Below, in pieces: positions 1-12,076 of a DNA stretch of 64,000 bases. Position 1 is the stretch's first letter. Each line of letters begins with the position of its first letter. The position numbers were made by a program, and so were the translations under genes. The notes below the pieces were generated by a model. That model was not told the DNA's origin. It was given only the letters and a program-made list of their open reading frames with translations, and made no database searches. This DNA comes from Bursaphelenchus xylophilus (Eukaryota; Nematoda; Chromadorea; Rhabditida; Aphelenchoididae), in the NCBI GenBank assembly GCA_904066235.2, contig CAJFCV020000004.1:7874001-7938000 (forward strand), given 5' to 3'.

Positions 1-129
1 TTATCCAGATTTATTACCGTTTTTGTTCTTGTTAGTGTCATCAATCCAGGTTAGCTTTTTTGCCGCCCAATGAAGATAAATAAGATAATTATTAGCCTGT
101 TTATGACATTTTTTATGTTATTAATGAGA

Positions 130-693
130 TTAAGCGGCTTCTCCATTCTCCGGGAACACCAATCCCAATTCATCGGCGTACTTTACCGCCTCATACGAGA
201 AAAGGTCTCCCAACTTTGCCCATTCTCTTCTCGCCTCCTCACTTATTGTTGTTTTGGTGGCCATCCAATCCACGAGAATGTCGAAGAAACCTCTGAACAT
301 TCGAGGAGAGACCTTGCGAGAAATATGTCGAAGAACATGTTCCCGTGCATAGGCCTTCAGTGTCTCCGGCTGATCAGCCAGATTGGCCAGAATGTGAGTC
401 GCCAGCGCCAATTTGCAGCCGAGTTTTTGGAACCGGTCACTGGTTATTGTGCTGTCCGCAGTGAAGCCGTCGGCCAAGTGATAGAAGGGCATCATCGCGG
501 GCATGTTAGCAAAAGAGCTGGAAAATAAAGGTTTTTGGAGGGAAAGGCAGACAAGGTTTTTGGGAAGGCGTCTTTTATTTTAAAATCTACCTAGTAAAAC
601 TTACTACTTGTAGATCTCGACTCCCTGTTTCTCCCCATCTCTCGTTAAGGGCATAAATTCCAAAGATTTGAGCAAAATCTGTCTATCAGCCAT
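130..693 (-). CDS. Globin, glb-1-like, 158 aa
   Basis: Heme-binding oxygen carrier or sensor of the nematode globin family. Two exons: 693-605 and 517-130, joined by an 87-base GT-AG intron in phase 2. Protein begins MADRQILLKSLEF. The second exon holds the globin core: the CD region with FYHLADGFT, then RFQKLGCKLALATHILANL, then the F-helix region REHVLRHISRKVSP, where the His of LRH is the likely proximal heme ligand by comparison with C. elegans GLB-1 (RETINRH). It ends PENGEAA-stop. Length matches intracellular nematode globins; there is no signal peptide, so it is probably cytosolic. The ATG at 693 is the first in frame. What is seen: motifs and splice sites; family function is established knowledge; oxygen role here is inferred. 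Confidence 0.88.
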
Positions 694-2058
694 CGTTTCC
701 CTCCTTTACAGCAACTTGAAAACAAGTAATCGGAGTTTAAATAGGCCCTTACAAAAGTGCAGTCACGCGTCCCTTTTCTTAGTGTTTAATAATCACTCAA
801 CCAGAGCCTCTCAAAGGCCTCGATCTTACAACTAATGGACAAGAGTCAAAACCGATTAGACTTCGAAAGGGAGCTACAAGTTTGACAGTCCAGTTCCTGC
901 TCTGAAACAACGTGGAAGAGGCGTTGATATCGTCGAAGAGTCCTGGGAAGGAACTGTAATCGTGTGGAGCACAGAATAGAGCGGTCGAAATGATAAAATC
1001 TCATCAAATTATTTGATGATGATATCATTTTTTTGTATTTTAGTGATCACAAAAACGTCATGCTTGTCAAGGAAGTCTTTGGGAAAATAACTTTTAAAAA
1101 ACATTTTGATGATTTTTATTGAAGAAAAAAATATGTTGATCTTTGAAATTTTGGGATCTTTTGTGTTTTTTTTTAAATTTCTGGGATGATTTTGATGATA
1201 TAATTTCATACTTTTGCACTTATGGTAATTTTTATTAAAAACCTTGAATAAATATGCATATTTTAAGGCAAAGACGGACCGAAAATAACACGAGACTAAG
1301 CGAGATCGAAGCTTAGTCAGCTGGGACGTCGAGAGGGCTTTATGTGCAATAGAGAGCATTATATTACACTTGAGATTACAGTAAAATTATATCATTTGGG
1401 AGAATTTGGCAAAACACAAAGGGAAAGACCGTAGCTGGGAGATCCTTGGGAAAACAAAGAGATGATTCGAACAATTTGAGACTTGACATTTCCGATAGTA
1501 AATAATATGCAAAAATGGAGATTTGAACATTCAGATTTTACAAAATTTTTTTTTGCAATTCAACGCATAAATAAACAATGCTAGTGATATTACAAAACGA
1601 AATAGAAAATTCATGCAAATAACTTCTGGAAAAGCCGCGGTAAAGATTATAACTCCAGATGTAAATACTCGAGATGTCTAGGCTTTATTTTTAGCCACTA
1701 TTTTTACTAAAATTAGATTTGAAAAGTTTCCCGGAAGTGACGCAGAAAAGTGGAACACCCACACCGCAAAAGTTTAATGACTTTAGTGAGGGCGTGGAGG
1801 AAGAGTGGACTATTTACTAGGCCTGTTTTTCATTGCAACAACCTTCAAAAACGATGTCCTAGTGTCATAGAAGCTTTTTCTCAGCCTTCAGTACCAATAT
1901 CAACGTATTTTACCCTTACATTTGAAGCTATGACCTCAGAGACTTTTCCATTACGTATGTGTAATACAAAACATAAAAAACCGGTGTCCTAAAAGTGAAG
2001 GAAGAAGTTTTGTACAACGCGATGAATAAATTATGTTTAGTACCAGCTGCACGGTCGT
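694..2058. other. Intergenic, no supported gene
   Basis: AT-rich stretch between the globin start and the end of the IL-17-like gene. Short open frames on both strands lack family motifs and coding character. It probably contains the globin promoter (just above 693) and the 3' UTR of the downstream minus-strand gene. Confidence 0.5.
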
Positions 2059-3573
2059 TCACACTTCCACCGGCATCGAGACTCCACTCGAAGTTCGCAT
2101 TCGGATACCCGTCGTGGAATGTCCCTGAAGGAATCGAATGGTTAAAATCATCAAAAATTAAATAAAATGCTATTTGAATTTAAAATTTTTCAATTATTCG
2201 GGTTCTCTGCATAATTTCGTTGAAATTAGAGTACCTTTTTGCAGGCAATGATGATGAATTTTATTCAAATTATACGAAATTAAACTATGCGCAAGTACGA
2301 ATTCTAAAGAATTTAGAAATCTTTAGAAAACATATAAATTAGGAATGATTTTGACATATGCAATTCTAAAGGGCCTTTTTCATAGAACATTTTGATGTGA
2401 TATTCTTACAATCAACTGTCTATTTAAATATTTTTATGAAAAATGCGACTTATTGAGTTTTTATGAAACCGGGTCGTTATAACTCAATTTTAAACTGTTT
2501 TTTGTCGTGTTTTCAACATTTAAAGTGCTCTATAATAGGCTGGGGAGCAGAAACTCACACCAAACACAGGTACACAAGCCAGTGAAATTCGCTGCGTTGT
2601 CTGCGTAAACGATTTGCAATTGTCATCAAAGCGTAAAACAGGGACATCGTACATCATGGGCTCGCAGGAGACGTCTGGGAAACGATTGAGAATCCCCATT
2701 TTTGTCGGCTTTTGACACACGCATTGGACTTCAGGTATCGTTTGAGGAAGTCGCTGAAAATTTTGGAAAAATTACAGAGAAGTTTGTAAAAGTGTACTTT
2801 TAAAAACCTCAACAACTTTTCGCTGGACTGTTAGTTTAAGAGCCTTCACTATACCGTGTTATTTTTTTCGAAAATCTAGACATTGCTGTTGAAAACACGT
2901 GTAATTCTATACAATTATTAAAGAGGAACTACGAACATGTTGCGTCATCATAATGAGGAAGACGTAATTGATTACACATGCCCATATTTTGTCATTAACT
3001 CACCTTGTTATCAAAGTTCTCGACGTATTGGAAGCCGCAGACAGCCCGATCTCGGATAGGCATGTCCGGCGAGATGTCCTCGTCCTTCTCCTCTTCACAC
3101 ATGTCTTTGTTGATTTCGGGCTTTACAAAGCTGAGATGAGGAGTCTTCATCAGATATCCTTTGGCGTCATTGCCCGTTATCATCCTAGTTATGGCCTCTT
3201 GGAGTTCGGGGTTTAATTTGGCCTCATTCGAGCAGTCAGACTCCATTCGACGTATTCGTGAGAATCTGGAATTGTAAAACGGTGGTTAGTCGTCGTAACA
3301 TATAATTTGAACTTTGAGTCTTCAGACTACATCTTCGTAAATTTCAAAATTTATATCTTGTCTCCAAACTACCCTTTTTGAACTCACTTTGGTCTCTGTA
3401 AAAACAACATATCCGGCTCGATGGGCCTCCGATTTGCCGTCCGATATGCCGACGAGAGTCTGTTGAAACACAAGAGAATCTAAAAACAGTTTGTTTGGAT
3501 TCGGAAAACGTTAACTTACAAGAAATAAGTAGATCGTAATCAGCGTGCTGAATCCCCGACTTGTTCCATCCAT
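2059..3573 (-). CDS. IL-17-like secreted cytokine, 222 aa
   Basis: Predicted secreted cystine-knot cytokine of the IL-17 family. Exons 3573-3520, 3479-3388, 3265-3004, 2753-2559 and 2124-2059. Residues 1 to about 29 form a signal peptide (hydrophobic core ITIYLFLILLCF). A charged pro-region follows, containing a dibasic RIRR site and an acidic stretch EEEKDEDISPD. The C-terminal third carries the IL-17 pattern: CGFQYVENFDNKRLPQTIPE, then C-V-C, then SCEPMMYDVPVLRFDDNC, then QRISLACVPVF, which lines up with the RYPSVIWEAKC, VPIQQEILVLR and ILVSVGCTC segments of vertebrate IL-17. C. elegans IL-17 homologues act as neuromodulators; the same role here is inference. The 3' end is uncertain: without splicing the donor at 2558 the frame ends at 2520 instead. 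Confidence 0.75.
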
Positions 3574-6500
3574 TCTGAGATTATTTGCACTGGAATCGAT
3601 AAATAATTTACATATGAAATTGCAACCGGATGACATTGACATTGTCATATCGAAGAAAGGCGAAGTGTTTTGCGTGGGAAGGGGCAAACAAAAATACAGT
3701 AGTAACAGCCAAAAAAATTTTTGGGCCAAAAACGGAAAAGAAAAGCAAAATTTTTGAGCCAAAAAGGGCTAACATACGAAAGCTCTGGTGATCTAAGGTC
3801 ACTATTTTGAAAGTTGTAACCTATGAAAGAATAAGTAAGCTGACAGAAAAACACCGGGAACAAATCTTTTATACAGCCCGAAAATAAGGGCGATGCAAGA
3901 AGACGCAATGGCCAGGTGAACTTTACCGTCTTGAACTTCTTTGAGGTTTTGAAATGCTGCAGGAACAGTTATGAACAACGGGCGGAAATGTCGCAAGGTA
4001 AAAAATTTAATAAAAGTGCACATTAGTCGAATTGGTTACGCATAGATGCCTAAATCGGAACCACAAATATAGCAGATTTGAATAAATTTTGCTCTCTAAT
4101 GTCTTAAATCCCCAAATTTTGACTTACAATTAGCCACACAAAATGATATTAAAAACACCTGGAAGTTCAAATTTTCACTTGTCCAGAAGCACTTTAAACA
4201 TATCTAAATAGATTTTTGATTAATAGACCGTCTTTTCAGAGACGTTTTTTTCAAGAAAAAATCCTATTTATAAAACAAAGTACAATCAACAGTAATAGAA
4301 GACAAATAGAGACAGCTTCCGATAATTTATGAGATGGTTTAGGCAGTTCAATGGCCACAGACTAATGCAGATCGCGGAAGTAAGGAGTTTACCGCCTACC
4401 GTAGAGTAAGTAATGTCATTTAGAGGGAAACGATCAAAGACTTTAGACCAGCTAGCTCTTAAATAGGCTAGAATCGTGCTGTAACGGCATCATTTACAAT
4501 TTTGTTCCAAAAATCTTGTACTTTCCCAAAAATTTGCGGAAAATTACGATGAAATTTAAAATAACAATTTTTTTATTCATTACCTTGCTCTTCAAGATCT
4601 GTTGCATTCTAGCAAAAAATTTGGCCAAGAACTTTTGGATTACGTAATTTTGGATTTGTTGGTCACGAATAAACTTTTGAGTTTATCAATGGACAATATA
4701 AAAAGGGTAGAGACAAAAAAGGAACCGAAAAAGATGAAGTGGGTTACTGTAGCAGGGAAAAGTGCAAAAGAATCGCAACTTGGGAAAGGAGGAATAATTC
4801 GAAAAACAAAAAAATAATAATCGTATTTTTGAAGAGCTTGTAGACGAAAAAATTGGGGCTAAATTACAGTTGCCGTGCAAAAATTTGGGAATTCTGTTAT
4901 TTACATGGGGAAATTCTCAAACAGTAACGCGTACATTAGACCCATTGTTGAAGTAAAAAAATCCATTTTTTGTTTTCTTCCAAAAATTGCATTTAACATA
5001 GATCTTCCTTACAAACAAGGAACTAAAAACCTTTTGGCCGTTTTATCATAAAACGTGACGTTGATTTGGCAATTTCCTCATATTTTACGAGAAATGCCAG
5101 AAAGATATCCTTCATGAGAACATACTAGAAAAAATGGGCTGAACGCGTTGAATTGTGACAAACCACGGAGAGCTTTGGTCTTCAAACCTTTTAAAAATAT
5201 CTTTTTTTACCTAATTTTACTTCCTTAAAATACTATCGGAAAACCGATTATAGTGGTCACTGTAAAATTCGTATGTCTCAAAACAGAACGCCCTCCGGCT
5301 AATTAAGGGCACAAACAAAGAACGGGCGTTTAAATAAGGCGAGCCGTTTTGTTGGGTGGGTGTGGCCATAAGCAATGACCAATGCCAATTTGGCCAAAGA
5401 ATGAAAACACTTACAGCTAACGGGAAATGGAAGTAAAATGTCTACCGTACGTTACGTAGGGGATTTAAAAGGGAAGAGTGAGAGTTCTTGAGTTCTTTCC
5501 TTCTTTCGCAACATTCGTAAAAATACTGAATATATCCGAAATAAACAGAATTCTCTGAAAAAGGTGATTAAGGACGAGCAGGTAGCTTCCTTGCGCTCCT
5601 GGCTGAACACATGCTTTTTATACAAGACAGTATTTGGATAGGAAATCTAAAAATCTCCGTCCCGCTGCTCTATGCCAATTGGCATCCTTTTTCATACGCC
5701 CCAAATATCATCCTAATTTTGCATATTCCCGAATAATCAGCAATCTATTTGCTAATCATTTTTAGACTACCGCTACGTCATTTAACCTAAAAACTTGGCT
5801 ATACTGTTATCATTTTTCAATTTATCATCTACTTCGTCATCTACTTGCTGAAAATTTTCCATTGGCACAAAAAAACAATAATTGTGGCCACTTCAACTTT
5901 AATAAAAAAAACTCAAAGGTGATAAGAGCAGAGAAACATTTGCAGGAAAATAAATTTCCGAAATGAGTTCCACGCCACTAAAAATACATCTCCAATGTGT
6001 GCCAAACTAACCCACCCCCACCCGCCGACACCACACATTAATTCAAAGTTATTTTGAACACAGCCGCAACATCACAACTTTCCGCCTTCAACAGGGCCCC
6101 GTCGCGCGAAAACAAATGCCGTAGTTATGGGCTGCATCTGGTTTTATATATACTCGCCTAATTTTTCGTATTTCAAGTGTGTTCTGGAAAGTGACGCAGT
6201 GTTCAGGGAAGGTTTTCGAGTATTTTTTGGAAGACTCTGTGAATAATATTCGTTATGTCCAAGAAAGATGATGCGAGCCTGCAGCAAACGCGGTACAGTA
6301 GAGGGGTCAGGACAGAACTTTGAACGAAACAGCCGAGTACAGAGAACGTTGATGGCGTCAGGAACATTTGCATAACTAAAGTGAGGCTGCAGTTCGCTAG
6401 AACATCTTTCAATGCCGCCGACTTTCTTCACCAAGCAAAGAATTGTATTATTCGACAGGCTGAAGCTTGGGTAGAGTCTTTGCTCTGATATTTCCTTGCA

Positions 6501-8977
6501 CTAACTTGGCTGCATACATATACCAATGTGTAAGATCAATTTTTTGAATTATGACAACCAAACGTACGCTGTGTGAAGCCGCGATTTCAAACAAAGACAA
6601 TGACGTCCAGTTTGAGCCTATTTTCATCAAGTACTTATAAATCGATCCTGTAGCCCCTCGTCCTTTTAAAATTAAAATCCCTTTTTGACTTTTTTGGCAG
6701 TTTTGAAGCAAGCCCAACATCAAAACCTCCTATCATCAAAACCCACCTTCTAGCAAGTTTTTTGCAATAGTTCAAAAGACAGGCTTTCGCATTGCGATCC
6801 CCCTCAAGCGTTGATCATGTTTCAAAGCCCTTTGTATTTTGGAAGTGACCTGAAACCGGAAACTTGAATTCAAGACGCCAAAGACCCGCCAAAACTGATT
6901 TCCTTTCATATTTTATATTGCTAATAATATCTTTGAGAAAAATATGCAATAAAATTTTACTTTGGGAGATCTGAGCTGTTATGAGTCAGCAGCGTAGGAG
7001 ATGAAAACTGTTTGTTAAAAAAGATGGTGGGTTATGTAAATGACATCAGTCAAATAGCAAGTAAATAGATGTTTCGAATGTATACCTTTGGAAGTTTGAT
7101 TAATCTTTATAACAAACTTTGGACATGTTGGCAAAAACCTTTTCTGTAATTACTCTAATAAAACATTGTAAAAATATATTTTTTGGACAATGTGGTATTT
7201 CCGTTTACTACCCTGTACGAATTCTTGATTGAAATGTTCGGGTTCCGCCAAGGTGTGTGGCGGCTTTAATTTCTAATTACCCCCGGAATACATCAATATT
7301 TGCACTAAAGTGCAGGAGATTTACTTCTTTCTTAGAAATGACGCCGAAGAATACCGAGATATTGAAAGTGTTCCAACGCATATGTCTACGGGTCGCCGAT
7401 ACAAGGAACTGCGAGGAATAGAGAATTTTTAACCGCCCTTTGTTTGAGAATGATGTTATTTTGTTATAGAGTATTATAAATAGCAGGTAATGAGCGGGCG
7501 CATATTCTGGTGGACTACAGTAGTCGGAGGGAATTCCGGGAAATAGAAAGTTGTGGTCCTAATTATGTAAAATCTTGCAGTTGATTAGAACCGCTATGAA
7601 TAGGCCGGCAGTGTACTATGGCCGCCGTGGATCTGCATAAACTTGTGTTTACCGCTAAATTAGCAAGCTCTTGGAATTCGATTTTCGATGATAAATTTGT
7701 ATTTCAGAAACCCAGGTCTTACTGTAGCAAAACAGGGCAACTCAAAAATATGTCATTGAAAATGCACAACTGACTTCCGTGATATTTTTAGTCGGAAGGT
7801 AGAATGTCGAAGACATTATAAACTGCGCTTTTCCGTATTCTAAGTTTCATAAACTTCGACTTTGGCATTTTTAGTACGCAAAGGGAAACAACGACATTTT
7901 CAGACTTTCATAATTTCAAAAAAAAACACTTTCTTATATAACTTTCCTGCTAATTTACCACCGGCAAAAGTCAAAGAACATTTAAAAAATTCTGACGAGA
8001 CAAAAGAGCAACATATCTCACATAAGGAGGCGGAAATTTACGTCAAATTCTAGCGTTATTCTTTAATCGCGGAGCCACGGTCTGGCCATATAAATCATCC
8101 CGGTCCAAAAAACCGCTCGTAATAAATACATCCGCCGTAAAGCTAAATAAATTCATATTTGTAATCGAAACATTCCGCGCAAAAACACAAGAATAGACGG
8201 CTTAAAAGGAGGCTTGTAATTGCTCTTTGAGTGTTACGTATATACGAGGATGAGAAGTTAAAGATTGGCACACATTTATAGATCAGTATGATTCATAGAC
8301 TAAGTCACAGTTTTTGGAACATTGGAGTACGACGTAAAATATGAGCAGAGCAAAACGTCGGATGGGATTATTCCCTAAGGCGGAAGGTGGAGCAGTACTG
8401 TGAAATTGGGGATTTGAGTGATGGAGTTAGTCCAGTTATTATCTATGCGATTGTCTTCCCAAAACAACGGATTTGAATGCAGTTTATATTTAAAAATAGT
8501 GTGCAGAAAGTGGTTTTAATCCGGGGCAGAGTGTTTTTGAATAAAAATAAAGTTTAATTGAACGATCAAAAATCATTCTTTTGTTTATGTTAGATTTTAA
8601 GTTGGATGTCGAGTCCATGATCAAAGTCTCCGAATACCAACATGGTAATGCTAACGGCAAGCCAAATTGCCGACAAAATATTAATGCTTTTTCAAGTTTT
8701 TAGGCTTGATTTTCGATCTATTTGGACCCAACAAATCACAACAGACATTGCGCAATATCTTTCAGACCGCAACCCTCTTTCCGCCGCAGTGGAATCAGTA
8801 TGCAAATCTTTCTTCGACGGTTCAAGAGCGCTTTACAACCTTCAAAAGTTGATCATTGCTCGTGCCTGTCTTTAGATGCACGTTTTTTTAGATTTTTTTA
8901 TCGCATGCTGGTTGATTTGCAAAACCATTTGCAAATATATGCTCGAAAGTTTTTCTCTTACAACGCCTTTCTTGCAG
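3574..8977. other. Long intergenic region, no supported gene
   Basis: About 5.4 kb with no frame showing family motifs or a consistent exon chain. Open frames on the minus strand at 6144-6434 and 6448-6723 are the longest, but no domain is recognisable and they carry no convincing splice context. The last 200 bases hold the putative promoter element of the first multicopper-oxidase-like gene. Confidence 0.5.
8796..8810 (+). promoter_or_regulatory. Shared upstream element with octamer ATGCAAAT (copy A)
   Basis: AATCAGTATGCAAATCT occurs here and again at about 11932-11948, each time roughly 130-180 bases upstream of the start of one of the two tandem multicopper-oxidase-like genes. ATGCAAAT is the classic POU-homeodomain octamer. 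Around it TTCAAGAGCG.TTTACAA and GCACGTTTTTT are also kept in both copies. Conservation between duplicates is seen directly; factor binding is inferred. Confidence 0.45.
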
Positions 8978-11671
8978 ATGCCCGATCCAAATGTATTCCA
9001 CATCCTCCTTGCAATTTTTGTCTGTCCGGTGAGATGTTGGGAAAAATACGAAAGGTCGATGGAAGCGCCGTCAGCGGAGCAAGAAGTCTTTAAATTTGAC
9101 TTTAATGTAGCGCCCACATTGTCGATGAGTGTGGAGAGAGATTACAAAAAGTTGTTTGTGGTCGATTACAACCCGGATACTGTAAGCTTATTGATCATAT
9201 TACATAATCTAATGTGCCTCATTTTCAGTTGATCTGGGAAGAACGAGATAACAATCAGCTCGCCGCATGCCTGGCCAAGTTCAACCTGTCCAAAGGGCTG
9301 AACCCTCGGAATCAAACTTTTTTCAAACATCGTGATGAATTCGATACCCTCGAGCAGTTTAACGGACAGCATGTTCGCCTTCACGCAGTCAATGGCAAAT
9401 CGTAATTTCTTTGTTTTCTGTTAATAATAGCACACTTAAAAAGTCAAATTTTGACGACAATATCCCCTCAGCAATTTACATATTCTCTGTTTAGGCCTGG
9501 CCCATTATTGATGACAAATTATGGTTCGGTGATGACGATCAGAGTGACCAACAGTATTCTGCTCGACGGACTGACAATGAGAGTTTACGGGCTAGATACT
9601 GAGTGGTTCAACGATGGGGTTCCTTATCTCCAGCAATGCCCCATACCTCCAAAAAGTGTTTTCACGTACAGATATGAAATTAATCGGCAAGGAACACATA
9701 TCTACAGGTAAAGAACCTACTTTTCTTTAACAACTAACAATAACTCATTTATCATTTCTTTTGTTGCTCTGATTATGCATTGTAACACTACGTAAAACGC
9801 GATTTCAGATCCACTCAGCCTCATTTCCGACCAGACGGATTCTCCGGCCTTATGGTCTCAAAGAAACCCGAAGAAATGCTGGCAACTCCAGCCGGTGGAC
9901 GAGTGAATATATCGACGGAGTACCAACTAGCAATTCAAGACTGGCCGTTCGTCGAAGCGAGTCAACAACGGCAATCCGGTCTCTCTCATGGCCTCTCTAA
10001 ATGGGGACATGGCCTAGACAGAGAGGATAAACAGTGTGCGAGGCCTGGAGTTTACCACAATCAAACTGTCCAAGCGTCAGTAGCTCCATTTTCTATCTTG
10101 ATTAATAGCAAAGGGTGGTATAATCAAAAAGATATCCTAACCAGGCCTTCGAGGATACCATTAACGACATTCACGATTACAAAAGGTTAGAATTTGAACT
10201 TTTATGCGATTTGGATGACTTTCCTTTTTACTTATGGCTGTTTTAGACGGGTATCATCTCTTTCGAGTCGGCCATTTAGGCTTTGAAAGGGCCTTGAAGA
10301 TCTCCGTTGAAGACCACGAAATAGTTCTGGTCATTGTTGATGGAGCCCATATCAAGCCAGCAGTTGCTCAATCACTTGTAGTTATGCCAGGAGACGTCTT
10401 CAACTTTTATATTCACGGTAAAAGCGACCCAGAAAAAAAGATTTACCGGATGATTGTGGAGACACTGCATGCGTATTCGTACGGGGAAACACGGCAGCCG
10501 ATTTATGGGCTGGCTAACATCGAATATACGGATGTTGAAGACAAAGGGCAAGACCTGGATCAAGGTAGGGCCTTTAAGTTTTTTGCATGGAACCTGAATG
10601 TTTATAAGGCAGAATGTGAAATTGGTATTTTTAGTTGACTTCTCCCATAACCGCTGCAAGAAACAAGTTTGCGTCGTTCTCAACTGCCCATCCAACCCAT
10701 TATATTCCAAAGGGAACTACCGTTGTATCAAGGCCGATGAATTCCAAGACCCGGATCCAAACGATGACTCTGATATGCTCCAAACAAGATCTTATTCTTC
10801 TTCTGAGTACGAGGAACACTTTATCTCAATGAATGCCTTGACTGGAGTGGATGGTTACAGTTACATTCCGCCAAAATCAATTCCGTATTTTAATGAGGAT
10901 ATTGAGTCATGTTCCGATTTCTTGTGCAACAAGAAGAACGTAGCGTTGGGCAAATCACAATGCAAATGCTTTCATTACAAGAAATTGGGATACAATAAGA
11001 TGATTCAGGTAAGAAATCTCACGATATTGGTTTGCGTGAAGTCCTTTCGTAACATGTATATATATTTTAGCTAACACTATACAATATGGGGCCTTCTGGA
11101 CCAAGAAATGTTGGTCTGGCTATGCCGGTTCATATCCCCAGCACTCACGTGTACGTTCTTAAAATGGGCTTCCCAACATACCACGCCAATCAAACCGTCA
11201 AAGACTTCAATTTTGATTTGATTTGTGACCAGAAGCAGGTAAGTAGAGGAGATTTCGCATGGAAGGCTTGTTTCAAAATCACTTTCAGTTAGGTTGTTTT
11301 GATGCGACGTGGCGTAATTCAACCTGGATGAATGGAAATCTTCCGTTTGAGAATAGAGAGCCAAGTTATGTCACCAACGTCCTCGTGCCTTATGGCGGAT
11401 ATACAGTCATACGATTTAGAAGCAAAAAAGCCGGCTGGTATTTAGTTGAAAGTATGAGATTGTCTGAGAGAGAAAATGGAGTAGCCTTTGCGATAAAAAT
11501 TGGAGAAAAGGAGGACATGCCAGCGCCTCCGGAAGATTTTCCAAAGGACTGCGGCGACTTCGAAGCTCCACCGGTAGGTTGAAGATGTGAGAGTTGTCAT
11601 GGTCTCTTTGCTTTCAGATCCCGACATTCGTTCGAGAAAATTTAGCAAAAGGAGCCGTGCCTTCGATGTGA
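8978..11671 (+). CDS. Multicopper-oxidase-like protein, copy A, 721 aa, copper sites lost
   Basis: Laccase/ascorbate-oxidase-fold protein. Exons 8978-9181, 9229-9401, 9495-9707, 9809-10185, 10247-10564, 10635-11008, 11071-11238, 11289-11573, 11618-11671. The N-terminus is hydrophobic (HILLAIFVCPVRC), a likely signal peptide, so the protein is probably secreted. Cupredoxin domain 1 shows GPLLMTNYG, then the place of HWHG reads TMRVYGLDTEW, followed by NDGVPYLQQCPIPP and GTHIYRSTQ in place of GTxWYHSH. In domain 3 the HPFHLHGH position reads MPVHIPSTH and the HCHxxxH position reads LVESMRLSE. Almost every copper ligand is therefore gone and oxidase activity is unlikely; a structural or binding role is inferred. 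CTTGCAG abuts the ATG, consistent with a trans-splice acceptor. All introns are GT-AG. Confidence 0.9.
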
Positions 11672-12076
11672 AGCCATAATGTCTTGATGTATTTATTTAA
11701 ATGATCTGTTGATTTTATCGTCCGATAAAATGCTTTTAAAGCCTTTTTTATATTGAAGGTGAAACATCAAGGAGCATTTCACAATTGAGGTCTAAAGAGC
11801 GTGTAACAGCAGAGATGTCATATATATCGGAACGGATTCCCAATGTATAAGCTAGCCTTTAAATTTTATTTTCAAAGCCCGTTACGCCATCCTTTCCTTG
11901 TCCGCGGCCTTAACGGCAGATAATCAGTATGCAAATCTCAGGACTTTTATCGAAGTTTTCAAGAGCGTTTTACAATGCAGTTATACCAACGTAGTTTTGT
12001 TCCTCCTCTTGTATCATCTAAACAGCACGTTTTTTGGTTTTCTGTGCGTAATTCAAGTTGAATGTTTCAGACATTG
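11672..12076. other. Spacer between tandem multicopper-oxidase-like genes
   Basis: Holds the 3' UTR of copy A and the promoter region of copy B, including the second copy of the octamer element. No gene of its own is seen. Confidence 0.6.
11932..11948 (+). promoter_or_regulatory. Shared upstream element with octamer ATGCAAAT (copy B)
   Basis: Second occurrence of AATCAGTATGCAAATCT, about 130 bases upstream of the copy B start. The neighbouring TTCAAGAGCGTTTTACAA block is also shared with copy A. Survival of this block in otherwise diverged spacer suggests a cis-regulatory function. Confidence 0.45.

Noticed and set aside
6144..6723. Two adjacent minus-strand frames considered as a gene or pseudogene.
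   Set aside because: No recognised domain and no coherent intron between them; kept only as part of a noncoding interval.
8722..8977. Upstream extension of the first multicopper-oxidase-like protein.
   Set aside because: A splice acceptor-like CTTGCAG abuts the ATG at 8978 and the tandem copy starts at the equivalent place, so upstream codons are most likely untranslated.
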